Assembly: GCA_013285425.1 (NCBI GenBank)
Contig: CP053447.1
Location: 126,954-190,953 of the forward strand
Origin: Ignavibacteriota bacterium
Lineage (GTDB): Bacteria > Bacteroidota > Ignavibacteria > Ignavibacteriales > Ignavibacteriaceae
Direction of reading: 5' to 3'
Length of the DNA stretch: 64,000 bases
In this document: piece after piece, positions 9,061 to 18,496 of the stretch
Position numbering within the stretch: the stretch's first letter is position 1
Layout of the letters: each line of letters starts with the position of its first letter
Program-made: the position numbers and the translations under genes
The notes under the pieces: model-generated
What the model was told of the DNA's origin: nothing
The model's database searches: none
The model's input: the letters and a program-made list of their open reading frames with translations, nothing else

Positions 9061-9567
9061 ATGCGCCCCGTAAAAGGAGATTATGCAGAGTATTATCAGC
9101 CTTATATAGACTTGATAAAAGGAGATGATATTTTTAGAGTGCTGGTAGAACAAAATCTGGAATCACAAAATATTCTCAACTCTTTCCCTGAGAGTAAAGG
9201 CAATTTTAGTTATGCAGAAGGGAAGTGGACTGTGAAAGAAGTTATCGGGCATCTGATGGATGTTGAAAGAGTATTTGCATATCGTGCATTATGTATTGCA
9301 CGCGGAGAAACTAAACCGCTTCCTTCTATGGAGCAGGATGATTATGTAAAAAACGGCAACTTTAATAACAGACAGTTGTTTGATCTAATATATGAGTACA
9401 GATTAATAAGAGAATCCAATATTCTTTTATTCGGAAGCTTTGATAAATCTGTTTTGAAAAACAAAGGCAATGTTAACGGATATGGTACAACTGTTCTTGC
9501 ATTGATTTTTATGACAGCAGGACACGAAAAGCACCATCTTAATATTTTAATGGAAAGATATATGTAA
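9061..9567 (+). CDS. DinB/YfiT-like metal-binding protein
   Basis: 168 residues, the usual size of the DinB four-helix bundle. The expected histidine triad is visible: His64 in IGHLMDVER, then His155 and His159 in GHEKHHLNIL. The opening tryptophan region GKWTVKEVIGHL is typical. Relatives are metal-dependent thiol transferases or hydrolases, often of unknown substrate. It starts at ATG after GGAGG. It converges with waaA, leaving one base between stop codons. Confidence 0.88.
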   Translation: MRPVKGDYAEYYQPYIDLIKGDDIFRVLVEQNLESQNILNSFPESKGNFSYAEGKWTVKEVIGHLMDVERVFAYRALCIARGETKPLPSMEQDDYVKNGNFNNRQLFDLIYEYRLIRESNILLFGSFDKSVLKNKGNVNGYGTTVLALIFMTAGHEKHHLNILMERYM

Positions 9568-9568
9568 C

Positions 9569-10846
9569 TCAAATTGCAGGATATATCATACTTAGGATTT
9601 TCTGTGTTGCTCCTATATTTGCTTTAACATATTCAGATGAGATTAGTCCTGTCTCTGTTCTTAGCTCGTCTTTTGAAAACAATTCCCTGAGATTTTTATA
9701 AGCTGCTCTTTTATCTTTGATAATTATTCCACCGCCAATCTCAGCAAGTCTGATTGCTTCCTGAGAGTTTTCAATCTTTGGTCCGAACAAAACAGGAGTT
9801 CCATACACTGCAGCTTCAAGTACGTTATGTATGTTTTGTTTAAAACTTCCGCCTACAAAAGCAACATCTGCATAAGTATATAATGTAAGCAGTATGCCTA
9901 TTGAATCAATTATAATTACTTTCTCATCAGTATAATTATTGAGGTGTGAAAAGCGGATTGTTTTCAACTTACCCGAAAATTCATTTTCAATCTTTTCAAG
10001 ATGGATAACTGTCGGTTCATGCGGTGCAACTATCATTATCACTTTTTCATCAAACTTTGCAAGTTTAATAAATGCTGGAAAAATCACCTCCTCATCCTGT
10101 TCCCAAGTACTTCCGGCAACAAATACTTTTTTGTTATCAATAATATTATCGGAGATTAATTTTTTTTCTCTTGCTGATAAACTCCGTGTATAAACTCTGT
10201 CAAATCTTGTATCTCCGGCAATAACGATTTTATTTTCCGCTATGCCGAATTTTCTAAACTCTTCGGCATCTTTTGATGATACTGTTAAAATTTTGTCAAG
10301 ATAGTTGTAAAGGATTTTATGAAATGATTTTATCACCGGAAAACTTCGCGGGGAGTTTTCCCGCAATGTAGCATCGACCAAATAGGCAGGGATATTTCTT
10401 TTGTTAAGTGTTTCTATGATATTTGGCCACAAGTCGTATCTCATAATAATCGCTATTGCAGGGTTTGTAATTGAGATAAACTTTTTTGCATTTTGTTTTG
10501 TATCGAAAGGAATGTAAGAAATAAGATCAGCATGCGGATATTTATTTGAATTAATATATCCGGAAGGAGAAAAAAAAGTGATCAAAACATTAACATCTTT
10601 GTCTTTTTTCAGTTGTTCGATAATTGGTTTTGCCTGTTCAAACTCTCCTAATGAAGATGAATGAAACCAAACAAGCTTTTTATTTTTATCAATAGCAGAC
10701 GCATTAAGAATCAATTCTTCATAAACCCTCTTACGTCCGATTATACCTATTCGTATTTTTTTGTTAAAAATTCCTGCAAACCTTAAAGCTGAATAGAGCA
10801 CAGGCAAAAGCAGTAAATTATAAAATATGTAAAAAACTACTTTCAT
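9569..10846 (-). CDS. waaA: 3-deoxy-D-manno-octulosonic acid transferase
   Basis: 425 residues, normal for Kdo transferase, a GT-B enzyme at the inner membrane that adds Kdo to lipid A precursor. An N-terminal membrane anchor is followed by FHSSSLGEFEQAKP, containing the catalytic Glu68, then ITFFSPSGY, MRYDLWPN and the C-terminal GGSFKQNIHNVLEAA plus GTPVLFGP nucleotide-binding region. Whether it adds one or two Kdo residues cannot be told. Its start overlaps the heptosyltransferase stop by four bases (ATGA), so the two form an LPS core operon. Confidence 0.95.
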   Translation of the reverse strand: MKVVFYIFYNLLLLPVLYSALRFAGIFNKKIRIGIIGRKRVYEELILNASAIDKNKKLVWFHSSSLGEFEQAKPIIEQLKKDKDVNVLITFFSPSGYINSNKYPHADLISYIPFDTKQNAKKFISITNPAIAIIMRYDLWPNIIETLNKRNIPAYLVDATLRENSPRSFPVIKSFHKILYNYLDKILTVSSKDAEEFRKFGIAENKIVIAGDTRFDRVYTRSLSAREKKLISDNIIDNKKVFVAGSTWEQDEEVIFPAFIKLAKFDEKVIMIVAPHEPTVIHLEKIENEFSGKLKTIRFSHLNNYTDEKVIIIDSIGILLTLYTYADVAFVGGSFKQNIHNVLEAAVYGTPVLFGPKIENSQEAIRLAEIGGGIIIKDKRAAYKNLRELFSKDELRTETGLISSEYVKANIGATQKILSMIYPAI

Positions 10847-11901
10847 TGCTTTTTCAAAAACTCAACAACAGTTTTGAATACAAAAGCCGGTTTTATCTCA
10901 ATCATACATTTAAAATGTTTTTTGGGACAATGATCTTTTCCTATATGAGAACACGGGCGGCAATTTAACGATTTGTTTTCTAAGATTATATTCTCACAGT
11001 TATATGGTGTAAAACCAAATTCTTTAACTGATGATCCGAAAATTGTGATTACTTTTGCTTTTGTTGAAGCTGCAGTATGCATTAAACCGGAATCGTTGCA
11101 CACAACTAAAGAACACATATTCATATTTGCCGCAGTCTGAAGAAGATCATCATCATTTGACAAATCGATTGAACCCTGAACTGCTTTACTGATTCCTCCG
11201 CAGATAACCCGGTCAGATTTACCGCCCATTAATAAAACCTGAAAATTGTTTTCTGCAAGTTTATTACCTAGTTCAATATAGTATTCTGGAATCCAGCGTT
11301 TGGTAAAGTGACGTGCACCGGGGCAGATACCAATATTTATTTTTTGATTATCTATTCTGCTATCCGGCTGTCTATCAGTAACTAACTCAAGACCTTTTTT
11401 ATCAAGAGTTAAACCCGGAATAGCAGCAGCATATCTTATAGGAATTTGTTCAGAGTCTTTTAGCCTGTTGATCTTAAACTGAACCAGCAAAAATTTATCA
11501 AAACTCCTTTTATTAAATCTTGAAACTTTACATGATAACTGATTTGTAACTTTTTTTGATCTGAAATTATTCTGAAGATCAATTACAAGATCATATTTAT
11601 TCTGAATCAGTTCATTTAATAAAGCATCATTCTTTTTATCTATCCGGTTATATAAATAAGATTTGTTTATATGAGGATTTAACTTCAATGTATCTGCATA
11701 TTCCGTGCGTAATAAAAAGTCAATTTTTATAAAAGGATACAGGTTTTTAACTGCTCTTAATAATGGAGTAGTTAAAAGAATATCACCAAGAGAGCTTAGT
11801 CTGATGATTAATATTTTTTGTGTTTTTGATAATTCTTCTGGTATCAAATGATTAACAAATATTATTGGCACAAATTTATCATTTAACACAGATATATCCA
11901 T
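10843..11901 (-). CDS. Glycosyltransferase family 9 (heptosyltransferase family)
   Basis: 352 residues. The N-terminal Rossmann motif IIRLSSLGDILLTTPLLRAVK is the family 9 hallmark (split here by reading: LSSLGDILLTTP), with C-terminal ICPGARHFTKRW and CNDSGLMHTAASTKAKVITIFG for ADP-heptose binding. A CRPCSHIGKDHCPKKHFKC cysteine cluster near the end is usual in this branch. It adds heptose to Kdo2-lipid A or an outer sugar. The first 27 residues before the Rossmann strand are longer than usual, so a start at an internal TTG or GTG is possible. It is translated with waaA. Confidence 0.9.
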   Translation of the reverse strand: MDISVLNDKFVPIIFVNHLIPEELSKTQKILIIRLSSLGDILLTTPLLRAVKNLYPFIKIDFLLRTEYADTLKLNPHINKSYLYNRIDKKNDALLNELIQNKYDLVIDLQNNFRSKKVTNQLSCKVSRFNKRSFDKFLLVQFKINRLKDSEQIPIRYAAAIPGLTLDKKGLELVTDRQPDSRIDNQKINIGICPGARHFTKRWIPEYYIELGNKLAENNFQVLLMGGKSDRVICGGISKAVQGSIDLSNDDDLLQTAANMNMCSLVVCNDSGLMHTAASTKAKVITIFGSSVKEFGFTPYNCENIILENKSLNCRPCSHIGKDHCPKKHFKCMIEIKPAFVFKTVVEFLKKQ

Positions 11902-11908
11902 AAATCAA

Positions 11909-11939
11909 TTTGAACTTTTTGAATCTGTGCCTAACTTTG
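11909..11939 (+). promoter_or_regulatory. Bacteroidetes-type promoter of the small gene at 11965
   Basis: TTTG (11909-11912), exactly 19 bases, then TAACTTTG (11932-11939) is a perfect match to TTTG-N19-TAnnTTTG. It lies 25 bases before the start codon and 8 bp outside the divergent heptosyltransferase start. Confidence 0.7.
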
Positions 11940-11964
11940 CTGCACAGAAATTTAAGGATATTAT

Positions 11965-12228
11965 ATGACGACTTTACCTCCGCCAAAAGTAAGGAAATTT
12001 CCCGAAGACTCAGTTGAATCGAGGGTTTATGCATTAGTGGAAAGTTTGGATAAGTATATTGAGATTCCGAATGACAGAAACAGATTAGCTTACTGTCTTT
12101 ATAAATATCTTAATAATGAGGGTGATGAACCAAAGATCACTTTAAAAAATGCCAAGATAAATTTTTCAGGCATATCATTCGAAGAGCTGGCAAAAAAACT
12201 TGATGAAGGTTTAGAAAAGATTAAATAA
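11965..12228 (+). CDS. Small protein of unknown function (87 residues)
   Basis: Start ATG has AAGGA upstream and a perfect promoter match at 11909-11939. The sequence is soluble and mixed-charge, begins TTLPPPKVRKFPED and ends in an amphipathic helix FEELAKKLDEGLEKIK. There is no signal peptide, cysteine pair or recognised motif. It stands alone, divergent from the LPS genes and ended by a hairpin at 12234-12287, so it is a single-gene transcription unit and probably real. Confidence 0.75.
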   Translation: MTTLPPPKVRKFPEDSVESRVYALVESLDKYIEIPNDRNRLAYCLYKYLNNEGDEPKITLKNAKINFSGISFEELAKKLDEGLEKIK

Positions 12229-12233
12229 ATTTT

Positions 12234-12290
12234 GAGAAGCTGTTTCTTTAATCTGCAGTTTCTTGCTGATTTCTGAAACAGCCTCTCTTT
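12234..12290. terminator. Two-way terminator between the 87-residue gene and fbp
   Basis: GAGAAGCTGTTTC (12234-12246) pairs with GAAACAGCCTCTC (12275-12287) with one mismatch and a 28-base loop. It lies between convergent genes, with short T-runs on both sides. Confidence 0.55.
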
Positions 12291-12296
12291 ATAAAA

Positions 12297-13322
12297 CTAC
12301 TTAACCTCTATCATTTCATATTCTCTTAAAAACTTTTCTACAAGCAGAACATCTTCTTCGCTTCCGATAAAAATTGGCGTACGCTGATGTAATGACTTTG
12401 GCTGCACTTCCAGAATTCTCTGTTTTCCATCTGAGGCTCTTCCACCGGCTTGCTCAACAAGAAATGCCATAGGATTACACTCATACATCAATCTTAATTT
12501 GCCGTTTGGATTTCGTGAATCAGCAGGGTACATAAAAATTCCGCCATATAAAAGATTACGATGGATATCAGCAACCATAGAACCGATGTATCGAGCTGAA
12601 TATGGTCTGCTGGTTGCTTTATCTTCGTCCTGAAGCCATTTAATATATTTTTTTAGTCCCTGATGCCAGTAAAGATAATTGCCTTCGTTGATACTGTAAA
12701 TTTTGGATTTCTTAGGAGTTTTAATATTCGGATGTGATAAAATAAATTCACCGAATGATGGATCAAGAGTAAATCCATGAACACCATTACCCGCAGTATA
12801 TACGAATAAAGTACTTGATCCGTAAATTACATAACCCGCTGCAAGTTGATGAAGCCCTTGCTGTAAACAATCCTCCATTGTTCCGGGTCCGTTGCCGGGA
12901 GATATCCTCCTGTAAATAGAAAAGATTGTCCCAATACTAACATTAGCGTCAATATTAGAAGAACCATCAAGCGGATCAAATAGTAAAATGTATTTACCAA
13001 TATGAAACTCCTGCGGAATATGAATAATATCTTCTTCCTCTTCACTAGCCATTACACAAAGATGTCCGCCGTGGTCCATTGCTTTTATCATCATCTCGTG
13101 AGCATAAATATCTAACTTCTTTACTTTCTCTCCGTGAACATTTTCATCACCTGTAAATCCGAGTATATCAACCAAACCCGCTTTGTTAACTTCGAGTGAG
13201 ATAACTTTTGCAGCTAATGAAAGATCATGAAGAAGGTCAGAAAGTTCACCTGTTGCTTCAGGATATTTTCTTTCTTCTTCATAAATATGACGAGCAAGAG
13301 TGTTGAATTTCATTCGTTTCAT
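12297..13322 (-). CDS. fbp: Fructose-1,6-bisphosphatase class I
   Basis: 341 residues, normal for class I enzymes, which remove the C1 phosphate in gluconeogenesis. Metal and substrate motifs are visible: [59 protein letters not shown] and [15 protein letters not shown]. It starts 23 bp after the stop of an ABC exporter gene, with AAGGGAGAG before the ATG, so it could share that transcript. A gluconeogenic enzyme fits growth on amino acids, as other genes here suggest. Confidence 0.97.
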   Translation of the reverse strand: MKRMKFNTLARHIYEEERKYPEATGELSDLLHDLSLAAKVISLEVNKAGLVDILGFTGDENVHGEKVKKLDIYAHEMMIKAMDHGGHLCVMASEEEEDIIHIPQEFHIGKYILLFDPLDGSSNIDANVSIGTIFSIYRRISPGNGPGTMEDCLQQGLHQLAAGYVIYGSSTLFVYTAGNGVHGFTLDPSFGEFILSHPNIKTPKKSKIYSINEGNYLYWHQGLKKYIKWLQDEDKATSRPYSARYIGSMVADIHRNLLYGGIFMYPADSRNPNGKLRLMYECNPMAFLVEQAGGRASDGKQRILEVQPKSLHQRTPIFIGSEEDVLLVEKFLREYEMIEVK

Positions 13323-13345
13323 TATTCTCTCCCTTTTATTATTTA

Positions 13346-15136
13346 TTAGATGGTTTTGATTATTTCCTGATCTTTATATTGGAGTTGATAAAGCTTATAA
13401 TAAATACCTCGCTTTGCTAAAAGTTCCTGATGATTTCCAATTTCTCTTATTTCTCCCTTGTGCAAAACTATAATTTTATCCGCATTTTGTATAGTTGATA
13501 GACGATGCGCTATCACAATGGCAGTTCTGCCTATCAACAATTTTTCAATAGCTGATTTTATCAGATTTTCAGCTTCAGTATCTATACTTGAAGTTGCTTC
13601 GTCCAAAATTAAGATTTTAGGATCATAAGCCAAAGCTCTTGTAAAAGAAATTAATTGTTTTTGTCCAACGCTTAAAGTTGCACCTCTTTCTTTAACTTCT
13701 TCCTGATATTTGTTAGGCAGATTGGAAATAAATTTATCTGCTCCTACTGTTTTTGCAGCACTAATAACCTGCTCAATAGATATCTCATCATTATCCATAT
13801 TTATATTCGATTCAATTGTGCCGGAAAAAAGAAAAACATCCTGCAAGACTATTGAAATATATTTCCTCAGATCTTTTTTATTAATCTGGCGGATATCTAT
13901 TCCATCCAATAATATTGATCCCTTCCTGATATCATAAAATCTTGTCAGAATATTAATAAGTGTGGATTTGCCAGCACCGGTGTGTCCGACAATTGCTACA
14001 ACTTCACCGGGTTTAATGCTGAAATTAATATTCTTCAGAACATAGTTATCATCATCATAGGCAAACCATACATCTTTAAATTGAATATCACCTTTTACGC
14101 CGTTCAGTTTAACTGGTTCTTCAGGATCTTTTATAAATGTCTGATTATCAAGCAGTTTAAATATCCTTTCTGATGAAGCCATTGAAGTCTGTAGAATATT
14201 ATACTTTTCAGAAAGATCGCGTATCGGACGGAAAAACATTTCAGTAAACTGAATAAAAGCAAAAAGATCGCCGAGTTTTACTGCCCCTTGAATAACTTCA
14301 CCTCCGCCATACCATATTATTAGTGCGATTGCAATTGAACTGAGCAATTCTACAGTCGGAAAGAAAATAGCATAATAAAAGATAGACCTGATATTGGCAT
14401 CCCGGTGATCCGCATTAATGTTTGAAAACTTTTTAAACTCATCCTTTTCTTTTCTGAATATCTGTACAACACTCATTCCGGTAACATGTTCCTGCATATA
14501 CGAATTTAATCTTGCAAGATGAAAACGGACATCACGATAAGTTTCCCTTACTTTTTTTCTGAAAAGAAATGTTCCATAAATCAATACAGGTAAAACAGAA
14601 AGTGTTACAAGCGAGAGCGGAATATCCATAGAGAACATAAAAACAAGTATCCAGATAATGATAAATATATCACTGAATACCATTACAATTCCTGATGAAA
14701 ACAATTCATTCAAGGACTCAACATCGTTTGTGGCACGTGTTACAATTCTGCCGATCGGTGTTCTGTCAAAATATTTTAATGCAAGCTTCTGAATATGTTC
14801 AAAGATCTGTGTCCGAATATCATAAAGTGTTCTCTGCCCGAGATATTGTGTGTAATATGTAAGAAAATATTGAATAATGGCTTGCAGAATCAAAGATGCA
14901 AAAAGAAGTAAAGCAATTATTTTTAATCCGTTGTAGTTAGAATTCAATATATAATCGTCGATTGCGATTTTTGTTAGAAATGGACGAAGGGGACCAAATG
15001 CAGCTACAAATATGTTAAGTAGAATTGCAAGTATAACATACTTTTTGTACGGTTTGATATAAACCAGCAAGCGTTTCATCAGTCTTGAATCGTACGCTTT
15101 ACCTAATATTTCTTCTTCTTGAGTTTTTTCCGTCAT
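13346..15136 (-). CDS. ABC exporter, fused membrane and ATPase domains (canonical half)
   Basis: 596 residues: six-helix exporter membrane domain (about 30-330) then nucleotide-binding domain. Walker A is GHTGAGKST, Walker [13 protein letters not shown] with the catalytic Glu, H-loop IAHRLST. The signature is LSVGQ instead of LSGGQ. Together with the neighbour at 15269-17017, whose Walker B has Asp for Glu, this fits a heterodimeric exporter of the TM287/288 or BmrCD type, with one functional and one degenerate ATP site. Substrate is unknown (drugs, lipids or peptides). It has 132 bp to the upstream partner gene. Confidence 0.92.
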   Translation of the reverse strand: MTEKTQEEEILGKAYDSRLMKRLLVYIKPYKKYVILAILLNIFVAAFGPLRPFLTKIAIDDYILNSNYNGLKIIALLLFASLILQAIIQYFLTYYTQYLGQRTLYDIRTQIFEHIQKLALKYFDRTPIGRIVTRATNDVESLNELFSSGIVMVFSDIFIIIWILVFMFSMDIPLSLVTLSVLPVLIYGTFLFRKKVRETYRDVRFHLARLNSYMQEHVTGMSVVQIFRKEKDEFKKFSNINADHRDANIRSIFYYAIFFPTVELLSSIAIALIIWYGGGEVIQGAVKLGDLFAFIQFTEMFFRPIRDLSEKYNILQTSMASSERIFKLLDNQTFIKDPEEPVKLNGVKGDIQFKDVWFAYDDDNYVLKNINFSIKPGEVVAIVGHTGAGKSTLINILTRFYDIRKGSILLDGIDIRQINKKDLRKYISIVLQDVFLFSGTIESNINMDNDEISIEQVISAAKTVGADKFISNLPNKYQEEVKERGATLSVGQKQLISFTRALAYDPKILILDEATSSIDTEAENLIKSAIEKLLIGRTAIVIAHRLSTIQNADKIIVLHKGEIREIGNHQELLAKRGIYYKLYQLQYKDQEIIKTI

Positions 15137-15268
15137 TTAAAATTAATTTTCTCTTTTCGCTTTAACAGATTAAAAAACTCCTCTTGTTTCCTTAAGCAGG
15201 AGAGTATAACAATAAATATGATTCAATGTTTTCATGCAATTCCTGTTAACAATATCGTCGGAAGTTAT

Positions 15269-17017
15269 TTAATTCAATTCTTCAAGCTCTTTTTCTAATA
15301 ATTGTTTGTAATGTAAATCAGCATAAATACCATTTAATGCAACAAGCTCGTTGTGAGTGCCTTGTTCAGCTATGGTCTCATTATGAATAACAATAATATT
15401 ATCAGCATCCTTAACTGTGGAAATCCGGTGACTTATAATTATGCTTGTTCTGTTTTTCATAAACTCTTTTAGATTTTTAAGAATTCTTTCTTCAGTCTGA
15501 GTATCAACTGCCGAGAAAGAATCATCAAGAATTAAAATCTTCGGGTCGGCTGCAAGTGCTCTTGCAAGAGATGCCCGCTGCTTTTGTCCGCCTGAAAAAG
15601 TAATTCCTCTTTCACCAACCATTGTTTCATATCCTTTTGTAAAAGTTTCTACATCTTTATCAAAGTTGGCTATTCGGCTTACCTCTTTAACTTTGTCTAT
15701 ATCAATTGTTCTTAAACCATAAGATAAATTACCGTTAACCGTATCAGAAAATAGAAATGATTCCTGTTGAACAACAGCGATGTTAGTACGTAAAATATCA
15801 AGTGGAATTTCCTTTACATTTTTTCCATCAATTTTAACTTCACCATCAGTTACATCGTATAAACGAGGAATAAGATTTATCAGGCTTGTCTTTCCCGAAC
15901 CGGTATGACCAATAACAGCAAGAGTAGAACCGATGGGAATTTTAAGATTAATATTATTTAAAACTTTAGGCAGGTTATCAGAATATCTGAACGATACATT
16001 ATTAAATTCTATTTCACCTTTTAGTTCTTTAATTGAAAGGTCTGTTTTTTCAGAATCATCAATTTCATAGGGTTCTGAAAAAATTTTATTCAATCTTTTC
16101 ATACTTGCTTCTGCTTGCTGTATAATATTCATTACCCAGCCGAATGCGATGACAGGCCAGATAAGAATTGATAAGTAAGCCACAAAGGCAGCAATTTCAC
16201 CCAGACTCATTTCACCGTTGATAACTTTTCCGCCGCCAATCCAAATAACCACTATTATTGAAATTCCTGTTATAACAGTAAGAATAGGTGTGATCATTGC
16301 CTGAATACGAATGAGGTTCATATTCTTTCTTAAAAATTCTTTACTTAATTCTCTCCAGCGTTTTATCTCATTTTCTTCTCTTACAAAAGATTTAATTACT
16401 CTGATACCTGAAAAATTTTCCTGTGCGCGTGTTGTTAGCTGCGAAAAGTTCTCCTGAATCTTAACATACTTTTCATGTATTAGTTTGCCTACACGATATA
16501 CACCATAAGATAGAAACGGCAGAGGCAATAATGCATAGATTGTCAGGGAAAAATTCATTGACATCATTATCGCAACCACAATTAATAATCTTATTGAAGT
16601 ATCAATTGAATACATAACTGCAGGACCGATAAATGATCTTATCGCATTTATATCATTGGTTGCGTGAGACATAATATTTCCAGTTGAATTATTCTGGAAA
16701 TATCTTAGCGGAAGTTTTTGAATGTGTGACCAGAAATCTCCTCTTAGATCGTATTCAATTTCTCTTGAAACAACAATTATTGTTTGTCTGATTGAATATC
16801 TGAATATACCGCCAACAATAGAAGTTCCAACGATTAACCCGGCATATTTTAACAGGATAGCCGAAGTAGTATTTCTCTGAAGCTCATCAATTGCATCTTT
16901 TAATAAGATTGGAAGAATAACTGTCATTGAATTGGATATCAGAATAAAAACTATTCCCAAAAACAATTTGGTTTTATACTTAAGAAAATATTTTTTTAAA
17001 GTTAGAAGATTCTTCAT
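15269..17017 (-). CDS. ABC exporter, fused membrane and ATPase domains (degenerate half)
   Basis: 582 residues with six N-terminal transmembrane helices and a C-terminal ATPase. Walker A is GHTGSGKTS, signature FSGGQ, Walker B ILILDDSFSAVD, where Asp replaces the catalytic Glu, and the switch is ISHRIST. In heterodimeric exporters the half with the substituted Walker B pairs with a half with an altered signature, which is exactly the arrangement here with the gene downstream. It is first in the likely operon (this gene, partner, fbp). A weak hairpin CTCCT/AGGAG followed by T6 on the minus strand lies in the gap at 15168-15200 and might lower expression of the partner. Confidence 0.92.
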   Translation of the reverse strand: MKNLLTLKKYFLKYKTKLFLGIVFILISNSMTVILPILLKDAIDELQRNTTSAILLKYAGLIVGTSIVGGIFRYSIRQTIIVVSREIEYDLRGDFWSHIQKLPLRYFQNNSTGNIMSHATNDINAIRSFIGPAVMYSIDTSIRLLIVVAIMMSMNFSLTIYALLPLPFLSYGVYRVGKLIHEKYVKIQENFSQLTTRAQENFSGIRVIKSFVREENEIKRWRELSKEFLRKNMNLIRIQAMITPILTVITGISIIVVIWIGGGKVINGEMSLGEIAAFVAYLSILIWPVIAFGWVMNIIQQAEASMKRLNKIFSEPYEIDDSEKTDLSIKELKGEIEFNNVSFRYSDNLPKVLNNINLKIPIGSTLAVIGHTGSGKTSLINLIPRLYDVTDGEVKIDGKNVKEIPLDILRTNIAVVQQESFLFSDTVNGNLSYGLRTIDIDKVKEVSRIANFDKDVETFTKGYETMVGERGITFSGGQKQRASLARALAADPKILILDDSFSAVDTQTEERILKNLKEFMKNRTSIIISHRISTVKDADNIIVIHNETIAEQGTHNELVALNGIYADLHYKQLLEKELEELN

Positions 17018-17093
17018 CAGAGAAAATTAAAAGAAAGATTTCTATTTGTTGTTACCTGTTAATTGTGTTATCACTAAAAAACAGTGCGAATAT

Positions 17094-17117
17094 AAAAACC
17101 CCGACTTTGTTTCGGGG
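17094..17117 (-). terminator. Terminator downstream of serS
   Basis: On the minus strand CCCCG, a 9-base loop and CGGGG are followed by TTTTT (plus-strand stem arms 17099-17103 and 17113-17117). It lies about 80 bases beyond the serS stop and just before the ABC operon. Confidence 0.75.
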
Positions 17118-17194
17118 TGATTAAAATCTCAAAAATAAATTGACAAAACAATAAAGAGTCAAATCATATTGGTATATAATGATTACTCTTCAAA

Positions 17195-18472
17195 TTATTC
17201 AATTACATTAAATCCTGTGTACTTATGCAAAATTTTTGGGACGATTACCTTACCCTCAGGTGTTTGATAATTTTCTAAAAGTGAAACCATCAATCTGCTT
17301 GTTGCTAAACCGCTGCCGTTTAGTGTATGAACAAATTCAGGCTTTTTCGTTTGCTCGTTTCTGAAACGGATGCCCGATCTTCTTGCCTGAAAATCTTCAA
17401 AGTTGCTGCAGGATGATGCTTCAAGCCACTTATTTTCTGCCGGTGACCAGGTCTCGATATCATAACACTTTGCTGCAGAAAAACTTAAATCTCCTGTGCA
17501 CAGCATTAAGATTCTGTATGGAATATTTAACGCCTGTAAAATATCTTCAGCATCTTTAACAAGTAATTCCAATTCATCGTAAGAAGTTTCTGGTTTAACA
17601 AATTTTACCATTTCAACTTTATTGAATTGATGAACCCGTAAAAATCCTTTTGATTCTTTTCCGTAAGACCCGGCTTCTCTTCTGAAGCAGGCAGAATATC
17701 CAACATATTTTACAGGCAGATCTTTTTCGCTTAATATTTCATCCCTGTGAATATTTGTAACCGGAACCTCAGCAGTCGGGATTGGATATAAACCATCTTT
17801 TTCTATGTGGTACATATCTTCTTCCATCTTAGGCAGTTGACCTGTTCCGCGCATTGATTCCTTGTTAACTAAAAACGGCGGAAAGATTTCTGAATAGTTG
17901 TGGTTCTGTAAATGATAATCAAGCATAAAGTTGATTAAAGAACGCTCGAGTGTTGCACCTTTGCCTTTATAAAGCGGAAATCCTGAACCGCTTATTTTTG
18001 CACCGCGCTCGAAATCAAGTATGTTGAGTTTCTTCCCAAGTTCAACATGATCTATCTGTTTAAAATCATTTTCAAATTTAAAACCATCCGGCAGCCAGCG
18101 CTTTACTTCAATATTTTCTTCAGCAGTTTTTCCAACAGGAACAGATGAGTGCGGAAGGTTTGGGATATATCTTAAAATCGTATCAATTTCTTCTTCGGTA
18201 CTTCTTAGTTTGTTGTCATATTCAGCAATTTCATCTCCTACTCTTTTCATTTCGGCGATTATCTCTGTTGCATCCTGTCCGGATTTTTTCATTTGTCCAA
18301 CTTGCTGAGAAACAGTATTTCTTTTTGATTTTAATTCATCAGCGCGTGCAATAAAATCTCTTCTTTGCTTATCAAGCTGTAAAAGTTCATCAACCCTGTC
18401 TTTTTCGTTTTTATTGGCGATGCCCTGTTTAACAAATTCCGGATTCTCACGGATTAATTTTATGTCTAACAT
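17195..18472 (-). CDS. serS: Seryl-tRNA synthetase
   Basis: 425 residues, normal for bacterial SerRS. The N-terminal coiled-coil arm that grips the tRNA long variable loop spans about residues 30-100. Class II motifs follow: motif 2 region [18 protein letters not shown] and motif 3 [19 protein letters not shown]. Serine binding includes TAEVPVTN. It charges tRNA-Ser in the cytoplasm. The gene starts 24 bp after the stop of the leuS fusion, so both are probably read from the leuS promoter, and the terminator at 17094-17117 ends the unit. Confidence 0.97.
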   Translation of the reverse strand: MLDIKLIRENPEFVKQGIANKNEKDRVDELLQLDKQRRDFIARADELKSKRNTVSQQVGQMKKSGQDATEIIAEMKRVGDEIAEYDNKLRSTEEEIDTILRYIPNLPHSSVPVGKTAEENIEVKRWLPDGFKFENDFKQIDHVELGKKLNILDFERGAKISGSGFPLYKGKGATLERSLINFMLDYHLQNHNYSEIFPPFLVNKESMRGTGQLPKMEEDMYHIEKDGLYPIPTAEVPVTNIHRDEILSEKDLPVKYVGYSACFRREAGSYGKESKGFLRVHQFNKVEMVKFVKPETSYDELELLVKDAEDILQALNIPYRILMLCTGDLSFSAAKCYDIETWSPAENKWLEASSCSNFEDFQARRSGIRFRNEQTKKPEFVHTLNGSGLATSRLMVSLLENYQTPEGKVIVPKILHKYTGFNVIE

Positions 18473-18496
18473 TTTACAATCTTTTCTTAAATAAGT

